NCBI GenBank assembly: GCA_963971285.1
Contig: OZ020255.1
Location: 19,933,046 to 19,997,045, forward strand
Reading direction: 5' to 3'
Source: Astropecten irregularis
Lineage: Eukaryota; Echinodermata; Asteroidea; Paxillosida; Astropectinidae
DNA length: 64,000 nt
Below the pieces are notes generated by a model, which saw only the letters and a list, made by a program, of their open reading frames with translations, ran no database searches and was not told the DNA's origin. Each line of letters begins with the position of its first letter. Within the stretch, counting starts at the first letter, position 1. Positions 14,301 through 25,821 of the stretch are shown in pieces. The position numbers and the translations under genes are program-made.

Positions 14301-17300
14301 CAGTTGATAAGATGCTTTGGCTTTTAAGGCAAAATTGGTTCCTGTGCGTGATGGGCTTAGTTAAGTGTATTTCGTCTGCTTTCATCGACAATCTGAATGT
14401 TGTCAGTGGCGCCCAAAACGCACAAAAAGGTTTACTTTAATTCGACGTCTGTGTCACTTCCAAGCAGGAAAATACACGAAAATATGTTTGTCGAGTTGTT
14501 TACAGATTAGGCTGGGGTTATGATTGTTGTCACTGGATTTGAATCTGTATTGCGTAGCCGGTTTGTGCTTTTATCTTCTAGTTCGTCTTCTTCTTTGATT
14601 GTTTTTGCTTTTGTCTGTTGTTCTGGGGTTTTCTTTATTCGTTTCAATTTTTACTTAGGGTTATTGGTTTGTTTGTTTATTTGTTTGTTTTGGTTGTCTT
14701 CCGGGATGAGAACAACTTTGACCGGGATTCGTTCACGATAGGCCTAAACCTCGATCACACGACCGTCCATGATTTTGGAGTTTACCTTAAGTCGTACCTG
14801 GGGTAAATAAAATGAGAAGCTATCTTGGAAACGCACATGGTAAGACCCATGCAGAATGAGAGAGAAAAAGGAAAGGTCTAGCAGTCAATCGATGCAACAC
14901 AGAGAGACCTCGATTCACCGTCTCCGTGCAATCTGAGAAGCCGATGAAAAGAGCTCTGGGCCCGCCTAACACCAGGCCTTCGTTAAGGCATCTCTCGGCG
15001 ATGCCGTTAATGCACTATCGCGCGCAGATCCCGTACTCTATCCTTTATTTCTACCCTTTTTATCCATTCATTTTTGGTGTGTTGTTCAACAACAAGGGTT
15101 AGATCTTTCTCCGATCCGGGCAACTTAAAAGGTTTGGAAATTAAAATATGGTCCGGCACATCATTCAGCGAAGGATTTGGTCTCGTTACCCGGTAGTGTC
15201 AGTAATCAAATTATTGGTTAAAAAAGATAGACTGTTGAAAACATGTTGATGCACGTCTGGATTTTTTTATGAGATTCGGTCGGCGTTACTCTGCGGAAAA
15301 ATAATGCACAGAAGCCTCGGGGAAAATCAGTTGGCTCATAATGTCTTGAAATTATCTCTTTTTAAAGTTACAGTTTGCATCTAACAAGATTTGTGTTTCT
15401 CGAAAGCCATTTTGATAAAACAATGTTCGTTTGTCCACGGCGTGTCGCGAGTCCAAGTCACTTCTCTTTAAACTGGAAAATGTTACAGGCATGTTACTTC
15501 CAATGCAGTTTGAGTAAAGACTAAGGGACAAATAGTGAAGACATAATTCCTTCATTAATGGCTATACGGTATGTGGCAATCGATACCCAATTATGTATAA
15601 CTGCTTTATTAGAATGGCATCTTCAGTCAACCAGTAACTATACATTAAATGTACACTGTTACAACACCTAATTACATACAAACGTACACAACTGGTATAG
15701 CAAGCAGGAAAAGTGTATTCCCATGCATGAGTCAGTGGTCTGGCGTGTTGGAGTATTGACGTTGTACATGGCGACTTTCCAACCTCGCGGGAAAATTGGG
15801 CAGTGTCCCTAAGTAAGGTATCTGCTTCTCTCCAACCACACAATCTACATGTGTGGTGTCACTGCGCTGAGTGCACGGCACAAAACTTGACATTTTGTAC
15901 TTTTACTTTGTTAAAGCAATGTTGAGTTTGAGTAATGCACTTCAAATGATAACATCATGATAACAAGAATTCAAATGGGAGTCATTCCATTATAGGCTTA
16001 TTCCAACTACATACATAGATCGAACATTTCAAGGAAATTGAACTCACTGGATTATTGTAATCCATCTGAAAGTATAATTATGTCTGGGAAAGACGATAAA
16101 ACATAGAGAAGACTGACGATCAAATTATTCCAAATGGAGAGGTGTCTACCATGCCGAACGGGACCGGGTTGAATCAGTTGTCCCAGCGAAAAAATGCAGT
16201 AGCATAAAGGCTATGAATTATAGTACTGTTGTTTGGTGTCATTATTGAATATTGATCAAAGACTGCAAGGCTGTGTTGCAAATCAGTGATACGTTTGGTC
16301 AGCGTGATGTGATTGGCTCCTCGATTGTAGGTCCTAGGTTTCTGAGATCTGATCGAGAACATGTTGATGGTAGGTTGGATGTATTATAATGATGCCACGC
16401 TCTGTATAGTGTGGGGAATTCACGTACGGTCCATCTTTATGATGCGATAGTCTCTCCATCAGCCGCGGGGCTCGTGCGCCCCTGGGACGGCGTGGCGTGA
16501 CATGGACACGCCTTCGCTCTGTCTGTCATACGAGAATGTTCCTCGGGCAGTACAGGGAAAGAGGCGTGAGCGATAAGCAACATGCGAATTACAAGTCCGT
16601 GTATACAGTCTAATGCATTATCGTGCCGGGCCGACATTTTAACTCGAGACTGACCACGCCCATTCCAGGGACCACGCCCGTATTCAATTGATTCCCTAGT
16701 CCCCATCACTATAATAACACAACCCATGCACGGTGGTGCTTACAAGGCCAAATTCAATTGCCCATGCCAATCAAGCATAAATTAAGAAACCCCGCCCCCA
16801 ATTACATTCGGTTCCCGAGACCACGCCCATTAACCACACTCTGTTGATAACCAAAGCTCCATTGTTGCCCAATTGTGATTAACCAAATATCTGATATCTT
16901 CAGATTCGATGTCAAATTTACGGATAGATGACATCCGTAGTGAATGAATATATTCAGAGGGAGCTTAGAGGTCTCATCTGCTATAGCCATTGCGGGACGC
17001 TAGGAATTAGTATTTCGGTAGGAATTAGCTTTTGATATGCAGAAAAAAGGGGAAAGACTGAAGAGTCCAGGATGATTCATAACTTCAGGGGCATACCCGC
17101 AGCTGTTTGCCCGCATGTAGACCTACTGCAGCTCCCGAGGCTACGGGAGGGAAGCCCAACGCCTATAAACAACCCCGGGGAAAAGACGAAACTTTGCTGC
17201 CAAGGAGTGCGCCCGTGGATCTTCAAAGCTTCACATAGGCTATGTGTATACTCTCACTAAAATAATGCATTTGCTGAGATATAATACCAATCTAATCGAT

Positions 17301-19799
17301 TAATTGTGATTCATTAAGTTCATTTCGAACATTTACTTCCACTTTTCGAGCCCCACGTTAACGTCTTAAAATCGAAAAAGAAAAGATTAATTAATCGATC
17401 AGTCCACCATCAGGCAATTTTTACCCGGGATTCTCGCACACTTTTCAGCAAATTGTTCGGGCTTAGAAAATATCTGTAGAATACAAATCGCAAGCAATTA
17501 CATTTGTATTTTCATGGTTTTTTGATTTGGTAGGGGCTGGGGCCTCTTAATTGTACGTTGGCGAGTCTAGCGCCCTCCCGTGGTTGGACGAAGTGCATGT
17601 TGTGGGAATTCAAGTACCGGGTAGGTGATTTTGTAATGGACTATTGAGTCAATTTCTTCAAGATATCCAGGATAAGTGGACATTGGTTTCTAGAGATTTA
17701 TAGCTGGACCGGGCAAGCGCCACCTGACGACTTTCCACGTTATTATAGTGTGATGCCTGGCCTGGCCGCGTCATAAATAAATGAAACGAAATGGCGCCAT
17801 CCGCCGGCGGCTATCATTAAGACTGACCTTACATGGAAAATTAAGTGGGTAATTAGTGTAAAACAGCGTGTTTCTGTGGACCAAACGAGCAGTGACGTCA
17901 TCTGAGTAGGCGCCCTCAAGTGTTCAGGATGACACAAAAGAAATGGTGTGTTAAGGCTGCCTCGCGTGGCATTGCCTTAAGTTTATTATTAGCCCTTAAC
18001 GATGCCTCGGCTTGGCTTTTGGCTTATACTTCAGCTCAGTTTGGACAGGAGTTGGACGGTATGGGGAAATGGGATGGTCATGACAAATGCATCACAACCA
18101 CTACAAAAGAGAGACTCATGGCCTCGCTACAGCCCATCAGCAGTCAAGATTTACTGGTCGCACCAGAGATTAAACTACACATCCTTTACCTTTTACATGA
18201 ACAAAAATATCGTAACGCGTTAAGAAAGAACAAAGATTGGCCCATTTTGTTCAAACTCTTCTTTTCTGGTGGGGAAATAGACTAATCTGAAAAAGCCGGA
18301 AGAATTACCTCGCATTTCAGGACAGGAAGGCCAGAGCGGACTAACCGAGTTAAAACGGTCCTCTGGTTCTTCAGAGTTAAACCTCTCTCCGTGTTCTCTC
18401 TCCAGAACATGGAGGATGGCAATTCCGCAGTATGTGTACATGACTTTGTGTACATCTTTGCGTCTTCGCCCTGCCAAGTATTCGATTCGTTATATAATTC
18501 GCCCTGTATACATGATACGATACGGGTTATGTTTGACATATGTCTCTACGAACAGCAGTGAACATTCAAGACATATGTTATAATGCTGTCCAGTTCGTGT
18601 TGCTGCACAAGCTGGAACATTAATGTATATACACAACTGAGACGTGCATCGTTAAAAAGGCCGAGCGGTGCAGGCCTATACCTAATTAAAGCAACTATAG
18701 GCGCGATAGGCCCTTGGGGCGTTCGCTGTTCAACCAACGTCCACGTGCATAATTCCCACCTTTCTGACCTTTTAAACAACTTGATCATAATAATTCACGC
18801 AGTAGTAGAGAGATGTAATATGAGATAACATGCAACTGTATAAAAAAAAATTGTGATGAAAAATTGCCGCGCATGCCTTTTCCTTAAAGGTGAGTGCGAG
18901 ATTGGTGAGAATCAAAAACATTATCGTGTAACTATTAAGCCGGTCAAAAAAATAAATATTTACAAGATTCCCCCAAACCCAAAACCCAACCATTGTTGAA
19001 TATATCTCTTTAATATGCTATCGTATTTAAGAAGTCTGCCTTTGACGCACTAAACAATCGCACCAGCTCATGTCCATTACGGTATTAATCGACATTCGGG
19101 ACGGGAGAAACATCGCGCATTGTACGAAGGTCGCGCACAAAAAAACGCAAACCGCTATCCAATGATGAAAACGTGAATGTCAACTTTTATTAAAGTTCGC
19201 AGGTTAGTCTATAATGTATTGAAACTGGGATGAATCGAATGGACGCTTCCCTTACAAAAAAAACATGAAAACAAACACCCACACAAACAGACAAGCAAAC
19301 CAAAACATGACGAATGGTGCAGCATCATTTCCTCTTTTAGTTTTAGTGAAAAGTGTACGATATTACTATTACTATAGGAAATTTACGTTACATGGCATTT
19401 CGGCAGATGAACTGCGGGGAAATTAAATTAAGTTTGGCGAGATGTACGCACAGAGCGGCTCAATGAAATGGAACCCAAGACCTTAGATTAACCAGGAGCC
19501 ACTTTAAGCACAACCGCTGAGTGAAGTTGTCAAACCTTAGCAAATAATCAGCTGCGTTTTAATACCAGTCATTGAAGGCTTGGAAAACATTGGGATTTGC
19601 GCCGGTGACCCACGGTGGTCGATGAGGAAAGAGTGTTTTTAGCAGATGCTCATTGGCTATATGCATGGTACCAGTTTCATGCCGTGTTGCATCAGATGAA
19701 GGCGACCATTTTTGGTCCACACGGAGGAGGCGACGATACCAAAAATGTGGGAGTAACTTAATGGTCAACGAGCGACAGCAGTCTTTCTCTACACCCAAA

Positions 19800-20060
19800 G
19801 AGACCTCGTTTCACAGGTCTTCATAGACTGACCTATTAAGACGATCACCAGCAATGGCTGCCTCCATCTGGACCATTAGACGCCTGAGTTTAATTCAAAG
19901 ATCCGTAGAAGTTGACCCATCGGTACCAGCTGATCGGATGGTTACAGCAATGGCTGCTTCCATCTGGACAATTAGAGATCCTATTGATGTCCATAAATCC
20001 TGACCTATAGGTTGGTATAATATTGTTACCAGCTATGACTTCCTCCACCTGGAACATTAC
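19800..20060. repeat. Decayed tandem repeat, ~84-97 bp unit
   Basis: ACCAGCAATGGCTGCCTCCA at 19847 recurs with changes at 19944 and 20028, each followed by TCTGGACCATTAGA-like sequence. Three units of unequal length. Confidence 0.65.
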
Positions 20061-23000
20061 ATAACTAATATTGGAAAGATGTAAAGAAGCTCACTAAAGG
20101 TTGCTATGTGATAGTCCCAGGACAGTTACTATTTAATATCAAAGACCTGAATGGCGTAGCTCTACAGAGACTGCTAAATTAATTGCAAGCAATGTCTACA
20201 AGCTCTTCCCTCCTCCTACCATTTAAAAGCCCCCCCCTCTCTCTCTCTCATTGATTTCCTACCTGTTTGTCTTTAATTCAATCGTCATAAACCTTGGCTT
20301 AAAAGGAAAACATGTTCAAACAGTTCGTATTTTTTTAATCTTCATTTGAAAACTGAAAAGGAGAAAAATCCAGTTCAAGGTTAAGCAAATGAATCTAGGG
20401 ACCTGCCGACAAACGACGATGAAAAAGACGGCAACAAAGGAACAAAACAAGAAACGGAAACTATTTCCTCCCTTCCCTTTTTCCTTCTATATATTTATGC
20501 AGATGCAATTCTTGTCTATCGTCCATTAATATCCTCGAAATAGCATTCAATCAAGTAAATTCATGCTTTGCCGGTCTTACATATCTTTTTTTTCAATCCT
20601 GGGCATTTTTCGGGATAATTTGGCAAATATTTTCCGATTCCGGCCCCTTTCAATATTCAATTCGCATTACGTCGCTAGGAATACGATAAACGAGGTTGAA
20701 TTAAGGTATAGACCAATAATAATTGTCTGGCATACGCATAAAGGCATGATAGGTTTGTATTTCTTTTGTGTGCTTTTAACTAATATTATAGGTTTATTTT
20801 TATTGAGTTTTTGGAATTCGCATAATTTCAAACCCAAATAAAAACAAACATAACCGAACAAACGGACTCACAGACAAAACTGAAAGCAAGCCACCAACCA
20901 GCCGCTGCCAGTTAACTCCCTGAAACTATTTGTAAGCCGCTTCGGTACACATAATCATTTCAGTAAGCACAAACATGTTCTGGTTAGCATACTAAGGTTA
21001 CCAGCCACAAATCCCATGTAATCCATTCTGCTCGTGACTGGTTTCCAGGGCATCATTACTTAGCACGCAAAGATATAAAGACCAACAATTTCTGATAAAC
21101 GGAGACCATCAATATTTTATTTTCTTTTTCTTTTAACCGTGTCATTATTTAAACGTCACTCATTTAAATATCAGGAATAAACGAAATAGCGTTACCATGT
21201 ATTTGCCATTGAGTTGAAATTACCAGCAAAATAATGGAAAATGGAAATCACAAAAAAGCACGAAATCGGCCGTTATGTAGCACTAATGAATTTAATTACC
21301 ACCACCTGGGGACTCTTCAGCAAGTACTGTGAACATCAGCTGACATAATGACTTGTAAATTCATCTCCTATTTCACACATGGTGATGTGAAATGAGAATA
21401 ATAGCTACGGGGCTATGCGGTGCGGCCTCGTATACTCCCCCACTATGAATGAACCATAATAGACTGAATACAGGAAGATATCTCAAGATGTCCATGGTAG
21501 CTAGCCCAACGGACTAATATTGTTATACAACAACCTCGAACCCCTCCGGGAAGGAAGAAGAACAAATTATTATTCAGAGATTCACTGAATTATATCATTA
21601 CTCCATATGTATAGAGTGCATGATGCATAGGTCTAGCACACAAGACAAAATAAAATAGCCACTGCCTGTGCTTTTATTATGTGAGTAAGTACTGTTGACA
21701 GATATGTGCATGGAATTGAGGTATATTGTGTAAGAATCTGTACGATGGGACATCTTGAATAATTGTTCGCATTTTTGTTTCTTGTGTGATGCCATAGTGA
21801 GGTGAATAGCACGGAAGGAGGGCACTTTGTCTCCACGGTACATGTTTTCTTGTGCTCAGTCATGTTTCCTTCCCGTGACTATGACACACAATATCTTTGC
21901 GAAATATGCATTAACATGGCATATCATTGATGAATTCAAACAGTAACACCATTGGAAGATCTAGAAGTCGATGTAAAACCAAGTATCATAGATTTTTTTT
22001 TCTCCCTCTCATTCGTTTGATCCTTATACCAAAATGTCCTCATGTTATGAAAACGAGGCGACGAGTGTTTTTTGTTATTTTAATGTACTATTGGCGTCGC
22101 TGCTCTGTGACGTAGTAAACCGCTCGAGTCTGTTGCTGTGCTTATTATTCAACATTAAACAAAGAAATGCGACATTAACGACCTAGATTTGTTGCTTTCA
22201 CAACTGAAGTCTTTGTTAATTATAATTCTACACGGCTTGTTCTGGGTCTTGTGACGTCATCAGCTCTGCACTGCGTGCATGCAATTTGTATGAAGAGCGC
22301 CATTTGACCCATTGGAGTTACAGCCTCAACCTGCTCTGGTCTCGGACGTACCATTGACGTTCAGCAGAATTATATAGAATTTGAAAACGCCTTCTACGAT
22401 TGGTCAATCAGCAACCAGTCCCTTCATTGAGGGCGATGTTACGCGAGGCTTGCTAATCAGCAACACACGTTAGCTCGAACAGAAAAACAACAACTAAGAA
22501 CAACCAACAGGATATGCGAGGTTTAAAAATGACAACTTTCAAAGACCATTACAAGATCATGAGGTGAAAGTCCATGCGATGCCTCAAAATACCATGCCTA
22601 TATATTAAACATATCATTTGTTTTAATCCTCAAATTTGGCAAGGTGACATCTTCTCAGAGTACGTACAGCCGCACAATCAGACTTATACACGTCCCTGCA
22701 ATTAAAGCTAAGAAAGAGTCATCCACCGCTATACATGTACTTTGAAAACCACGTCTGTATATGCTTGGTAATGAGGAATGATAATTAGCATTTATATAGA
22801 TATTTTTAGAGCTCTTTCTTGTAACAAGTACGTCAGCTGCTTAAGAAAACACAGAGGGAAACTGTCTTGACACAAACCTTTGGTCCCCTTGGGGGTCGGG
22901 GTGTTTGTGAGTGTGTGTGCGTTTGCTCCTGCATGCGCTACGGAGCGAAGCTGTCAATGCACCGCTTGGCCGATCAACCTTTAAGTCCGGGTGACCCTGT

Positions 23001-23072
23001 CGATGCGAGGAAGACATTAGGTGGTTGCCGAGTGTGCTGAGAGAGAGGAGATTAAGAGCTGCGCTGAGCACT

Positions 23073-23188
23073 GGCTGAAGTCATGACCGGCTGAAGTCAT
23101 GACCGGCCGGAGTCATGACCGGCCGGAGTCATGACTGGCCGGAGTCATGACCGGCCGGAATCAAGACCGGCCGGAGTCATGACCGGCC
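23073..23188. repeat. 16-bp minisatellite, about 7 units
   Basis: Unit GGCCGGAGTCATGACC, with variants GGCTGAAGTCATGACC, one ending in T and one AATCAAGACC. Each unit contains the palindromes GGCCGG and GTCATGAC, so the array can form several alternative hairpins. GC-rich in AT-rich surroundings. Confidence 0.9.
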
Positions 23189-24180
23189 GAGGGCAAACAC
23201 ACTCTGCCCGTGAGCCGAGCCACATGCATGGTGGGTCATCAGGCGAATTTACTGATCGCACAACGCTTGTATTCAGCCCATGCTTTCATGTATCAGTCAT
23301 TGCTTATGAGGCGGATGATTGCAAAGCGTCTTGCTCAAGAACACACTAGTCGAGGCTGAGTGATTGAAGGTTTGTGCATTTCGAAGTCTAAACCAGGATG
23401 TCCCATACCCAATCAGGGGCCAAACAATTGAAATGCGCGTAAGGCAAAATAGAGAGCTAAAACATTGGCAATGTCCTACCGCAAAGATGGCCGACTACCC
23501 CCTTCCCCCCTTCACCGTTTGGCGGCGGGGGCACTCCAACTATATTGCAACGGTCACAGACTGAGATTTTGCCAATCCAAGATGGCGGAGAGCCATCGAA
23601 GCAAAGCCCAAACACAATAGGCCGAACCACGATTTGAACAGAACGTTTCAAACTCATTCAAAAAGTCTTGAATGTAATGGAAACGACACAAGCAATAAAT
23701 GAGATGTAAGAAAACTTGTAAAAAATGATGAATTTAGTCACATTGTCTTTTAACGAATGCATTGTACCATTTGGCCGCCCATACCAATCACGAGTGGTTG
23801 TTTGTAAAATAACGAATGGACTATAATATACAGCAGACGCACATTATGTGTGCACACCAAACCAAGCAGTCTGGAACGACGCCAGGCAAGACGCAGTCCC
23901 CAGATAACTCATGCTGCATGTCCCGTGACGTCATTTGCAGTACAACTAAAACCGAGTGGAGGTTGATAATGTTTCTCTCTACTGTTGAGAGGAAACGTAG
24001 TATTCCTCGTTTTACTGCAATTAAAACTCGGTCAGGTTCGATCAGCTAACTTCCAGACGGGGCCAAAACATGCAGTCATATTTAGGGTGAATTAAGTCAC
24101 CCAGATTTCGGCATAAGCCCAGACACGGCGGCGGTGCGAGTCGAACATGTTTACACACCCCAAAACAAATGCTTGGTGAA

Positions 24181-24279
24181 AAAAAGATCCTGCTAGAATT
24201 GAAACGTCAGAAACTCCTTACACCAAGACGTTTTAATATTTCAGGTCATTATTTCGGATGAGGAGCAGTTTGCAGCAGT
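24181..24279. mobile_element. Fold-back family, one half
   Basis: AGATCCTGCTAGAATTGAAACGTCAG followed by a TTCAGGTCATT and GAGCAGTTTGCAGCAG end reproduce the right half of the 61245 element. The left half is missing, so this is a truncated copy. Confidence 0.6.
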
Positions 24280-25554
24280 CTTAAAGTATTGTTTGTATTG
24301 AAAACAAAGAAAATGCGACATGTTTCACCAATTTGGCAAACACATTTATGCGCAAAAATATGCAGATTTCTTTCAAACCTCATTTGGTTTCCTTCCCCGA
24401 AAAAGGTAAAATTATGTATTTATTCCCTCGTACTCAACGATGTGTAGGACTGATTCTTAATTGTCACCTGATGAACTTTTCTGCCTGTTTGCACTAAGAA
24501 TCTGATTTTAATTAATATTTAATCGCATTTCTCCTGGAAAACCCCCACATATTTTAACAAAGAGTGACGTTTATACTAAAAAGTACAATGCACATTAATG
24601 TGCACGTACTATCTGATGATTAGGCACACAAAATAAGTGACTTTATACCTAATGTAGCTAAATCATCGTGGCCTGATACGAATCTTTAAGATTGGCAGAT
24701 GGAATAAACACAGGGTAATGACTTCCCAGCGAAACGGCGACAGAACGGGTACAGCACCAAAGGCGGGAACTTCAACACATGAACGAAGTGTGAACTATGA
24801 ATCATCGTGACGGCAAATGTGAATAAGTTAGGAGAAATCAAACGAACTCACCGAAAGAAGACGCCATCAAAAGTTGCTCACTTTCCCGCCAAAAATGTTC
24901 TCGTGTCATCTGCTTTCCTGCACGGTAAACCAAGAAGAAACGGATGACTCAGTTATATTTTATGTTTTTGTTGAGACGCATTGATTCGGCGAGCATTAAC
25001 TTGCGTTCATCTGTTCACCCGAGTGTGCGGACTTAAGTGTGGGCGACAAATGACACGAAGCCCGGCAGCCGACTCTCATCGGACGAGACGGTTAGGAACT
25101 AGCTCCATCACTTGTCTTCACGAATTGGCAAATAATGGAAACTGCACGACATACCGTTATCGGACCCACACTGCCAGGGAGGATGCGATTTGAATAAAGA
25201 GCGCCATCTGTTGACACGATGAAGTCTCGTTCTCAAAGGACGAGACAAATACAGAGTGAAGCAAGCATGTGTATGGTTGGTATTCACATAGTTCAGAAAC
25301 AAACTTTCAAAAAATGATTTACCCCGAAATCCAAATTACCACGACGGAGACGATGAAATTAAAATAAGATATGATTGGGCGGAGAAATTCTACGATTTAG
25401 GATTAATACATGAACGCGTGGCTTAATCAAGTTCAGGAAAATGACGGCGCGACGAAGCCCAATAACGTCCTCTCGTCACAAACAGCTTGCGCCCTCATCG
25501 ACTCCAACTGGCCAGGCCTGAAGCGAACAAAGTGAGGCAAGCAGACGACAGTTG

Positions 25555-25567
25555 GTTGCATGGTAAC
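25555..25567 (+). promoter_or_regulatory. X-box-like RFX site, gene A promoter (distal)
   Basis: GTTGCATGGTAAC fits the RFX X-box GTNRCC N0-3 RGYAAC at 11 of 12 positions with a 1-base spacer, inside the larger imperfect palindrome GGTTGCATGGTAACC. It lies 255 bp before the gene A start codon. RFX factors drive ciliary genes through such sites; function here is inferred. Confidence 0.5.
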
Positions 25568-25601
25568 CAGAGAGGCGCATTGTTGACCGACCGTACCGTG
25601 T

Positions 25602-25615
25602 GTTGCCATGGTGAT
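25602..25615 (+). promoter_or_regulatory. X-box-like RFX site, gene A promoter (proximal)
   Basis: GTTGCCATGGTGAT has a perfect left half-site and a 4 of 6 right half-site with the usual 2-base spacer. It lies about 207 bp before the start codon, almost the same distance as the site in gene B. Confidence 0.45.
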
Positions 25616-25821
25616 TGAGCGGTATCAGCTGCGGTTTTAATACTCAAATATCCATCACGCAGCCAATTACCCTCCACTTTGGGCTGAAGCAGAGACGCGA
25701 TCAACAAGAAGTCCTTTAAGCTATCACAAGGCCCACAGCAACAAGCCAATCGTCTGACGAAGGCTCTCTTTTTCCCGCCCAAAAAGAAGGCAACATCTTG
25801 TCTCTACATAAACCCCTCGAA

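Larger units (their letters stand above)
1..25440. other. Gene-poor stretch left of gene A
   Basis: No reading frame exceeds about 120 codons and none shows domain motifs, exon-like splice borders or GC-rich codon use of the kind seen in the later genes. It holds the fold-back elements, hairpins and minisatellites listed separately, plus CTCCCT repeats (5903-5925), a C run (11167-11178), a G run (13477-13487) and CAA repeats (9541-9590). A cluster of three ACCACGCCC words occurs at 16650-16830. Confidence 0.7.
25441..25821 (+). promoter_or_regulatory. Probable promoter and 5' UTR of gene A
   Basis: This stretch before the gene A start is richer in GC and CpG than its surroundings and contains two X-box-like sites. 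No TATA box is obvious at a convincing distance. The start codon context is GAAATGG. The transcription start was not located. Confidence 0.45.

Noticed and set aside
17920-18285. 121-codon frame with a signal-peptide-like start
   Set aside because: No splice context, no homologous motif, ordinary length for chance in this composition.
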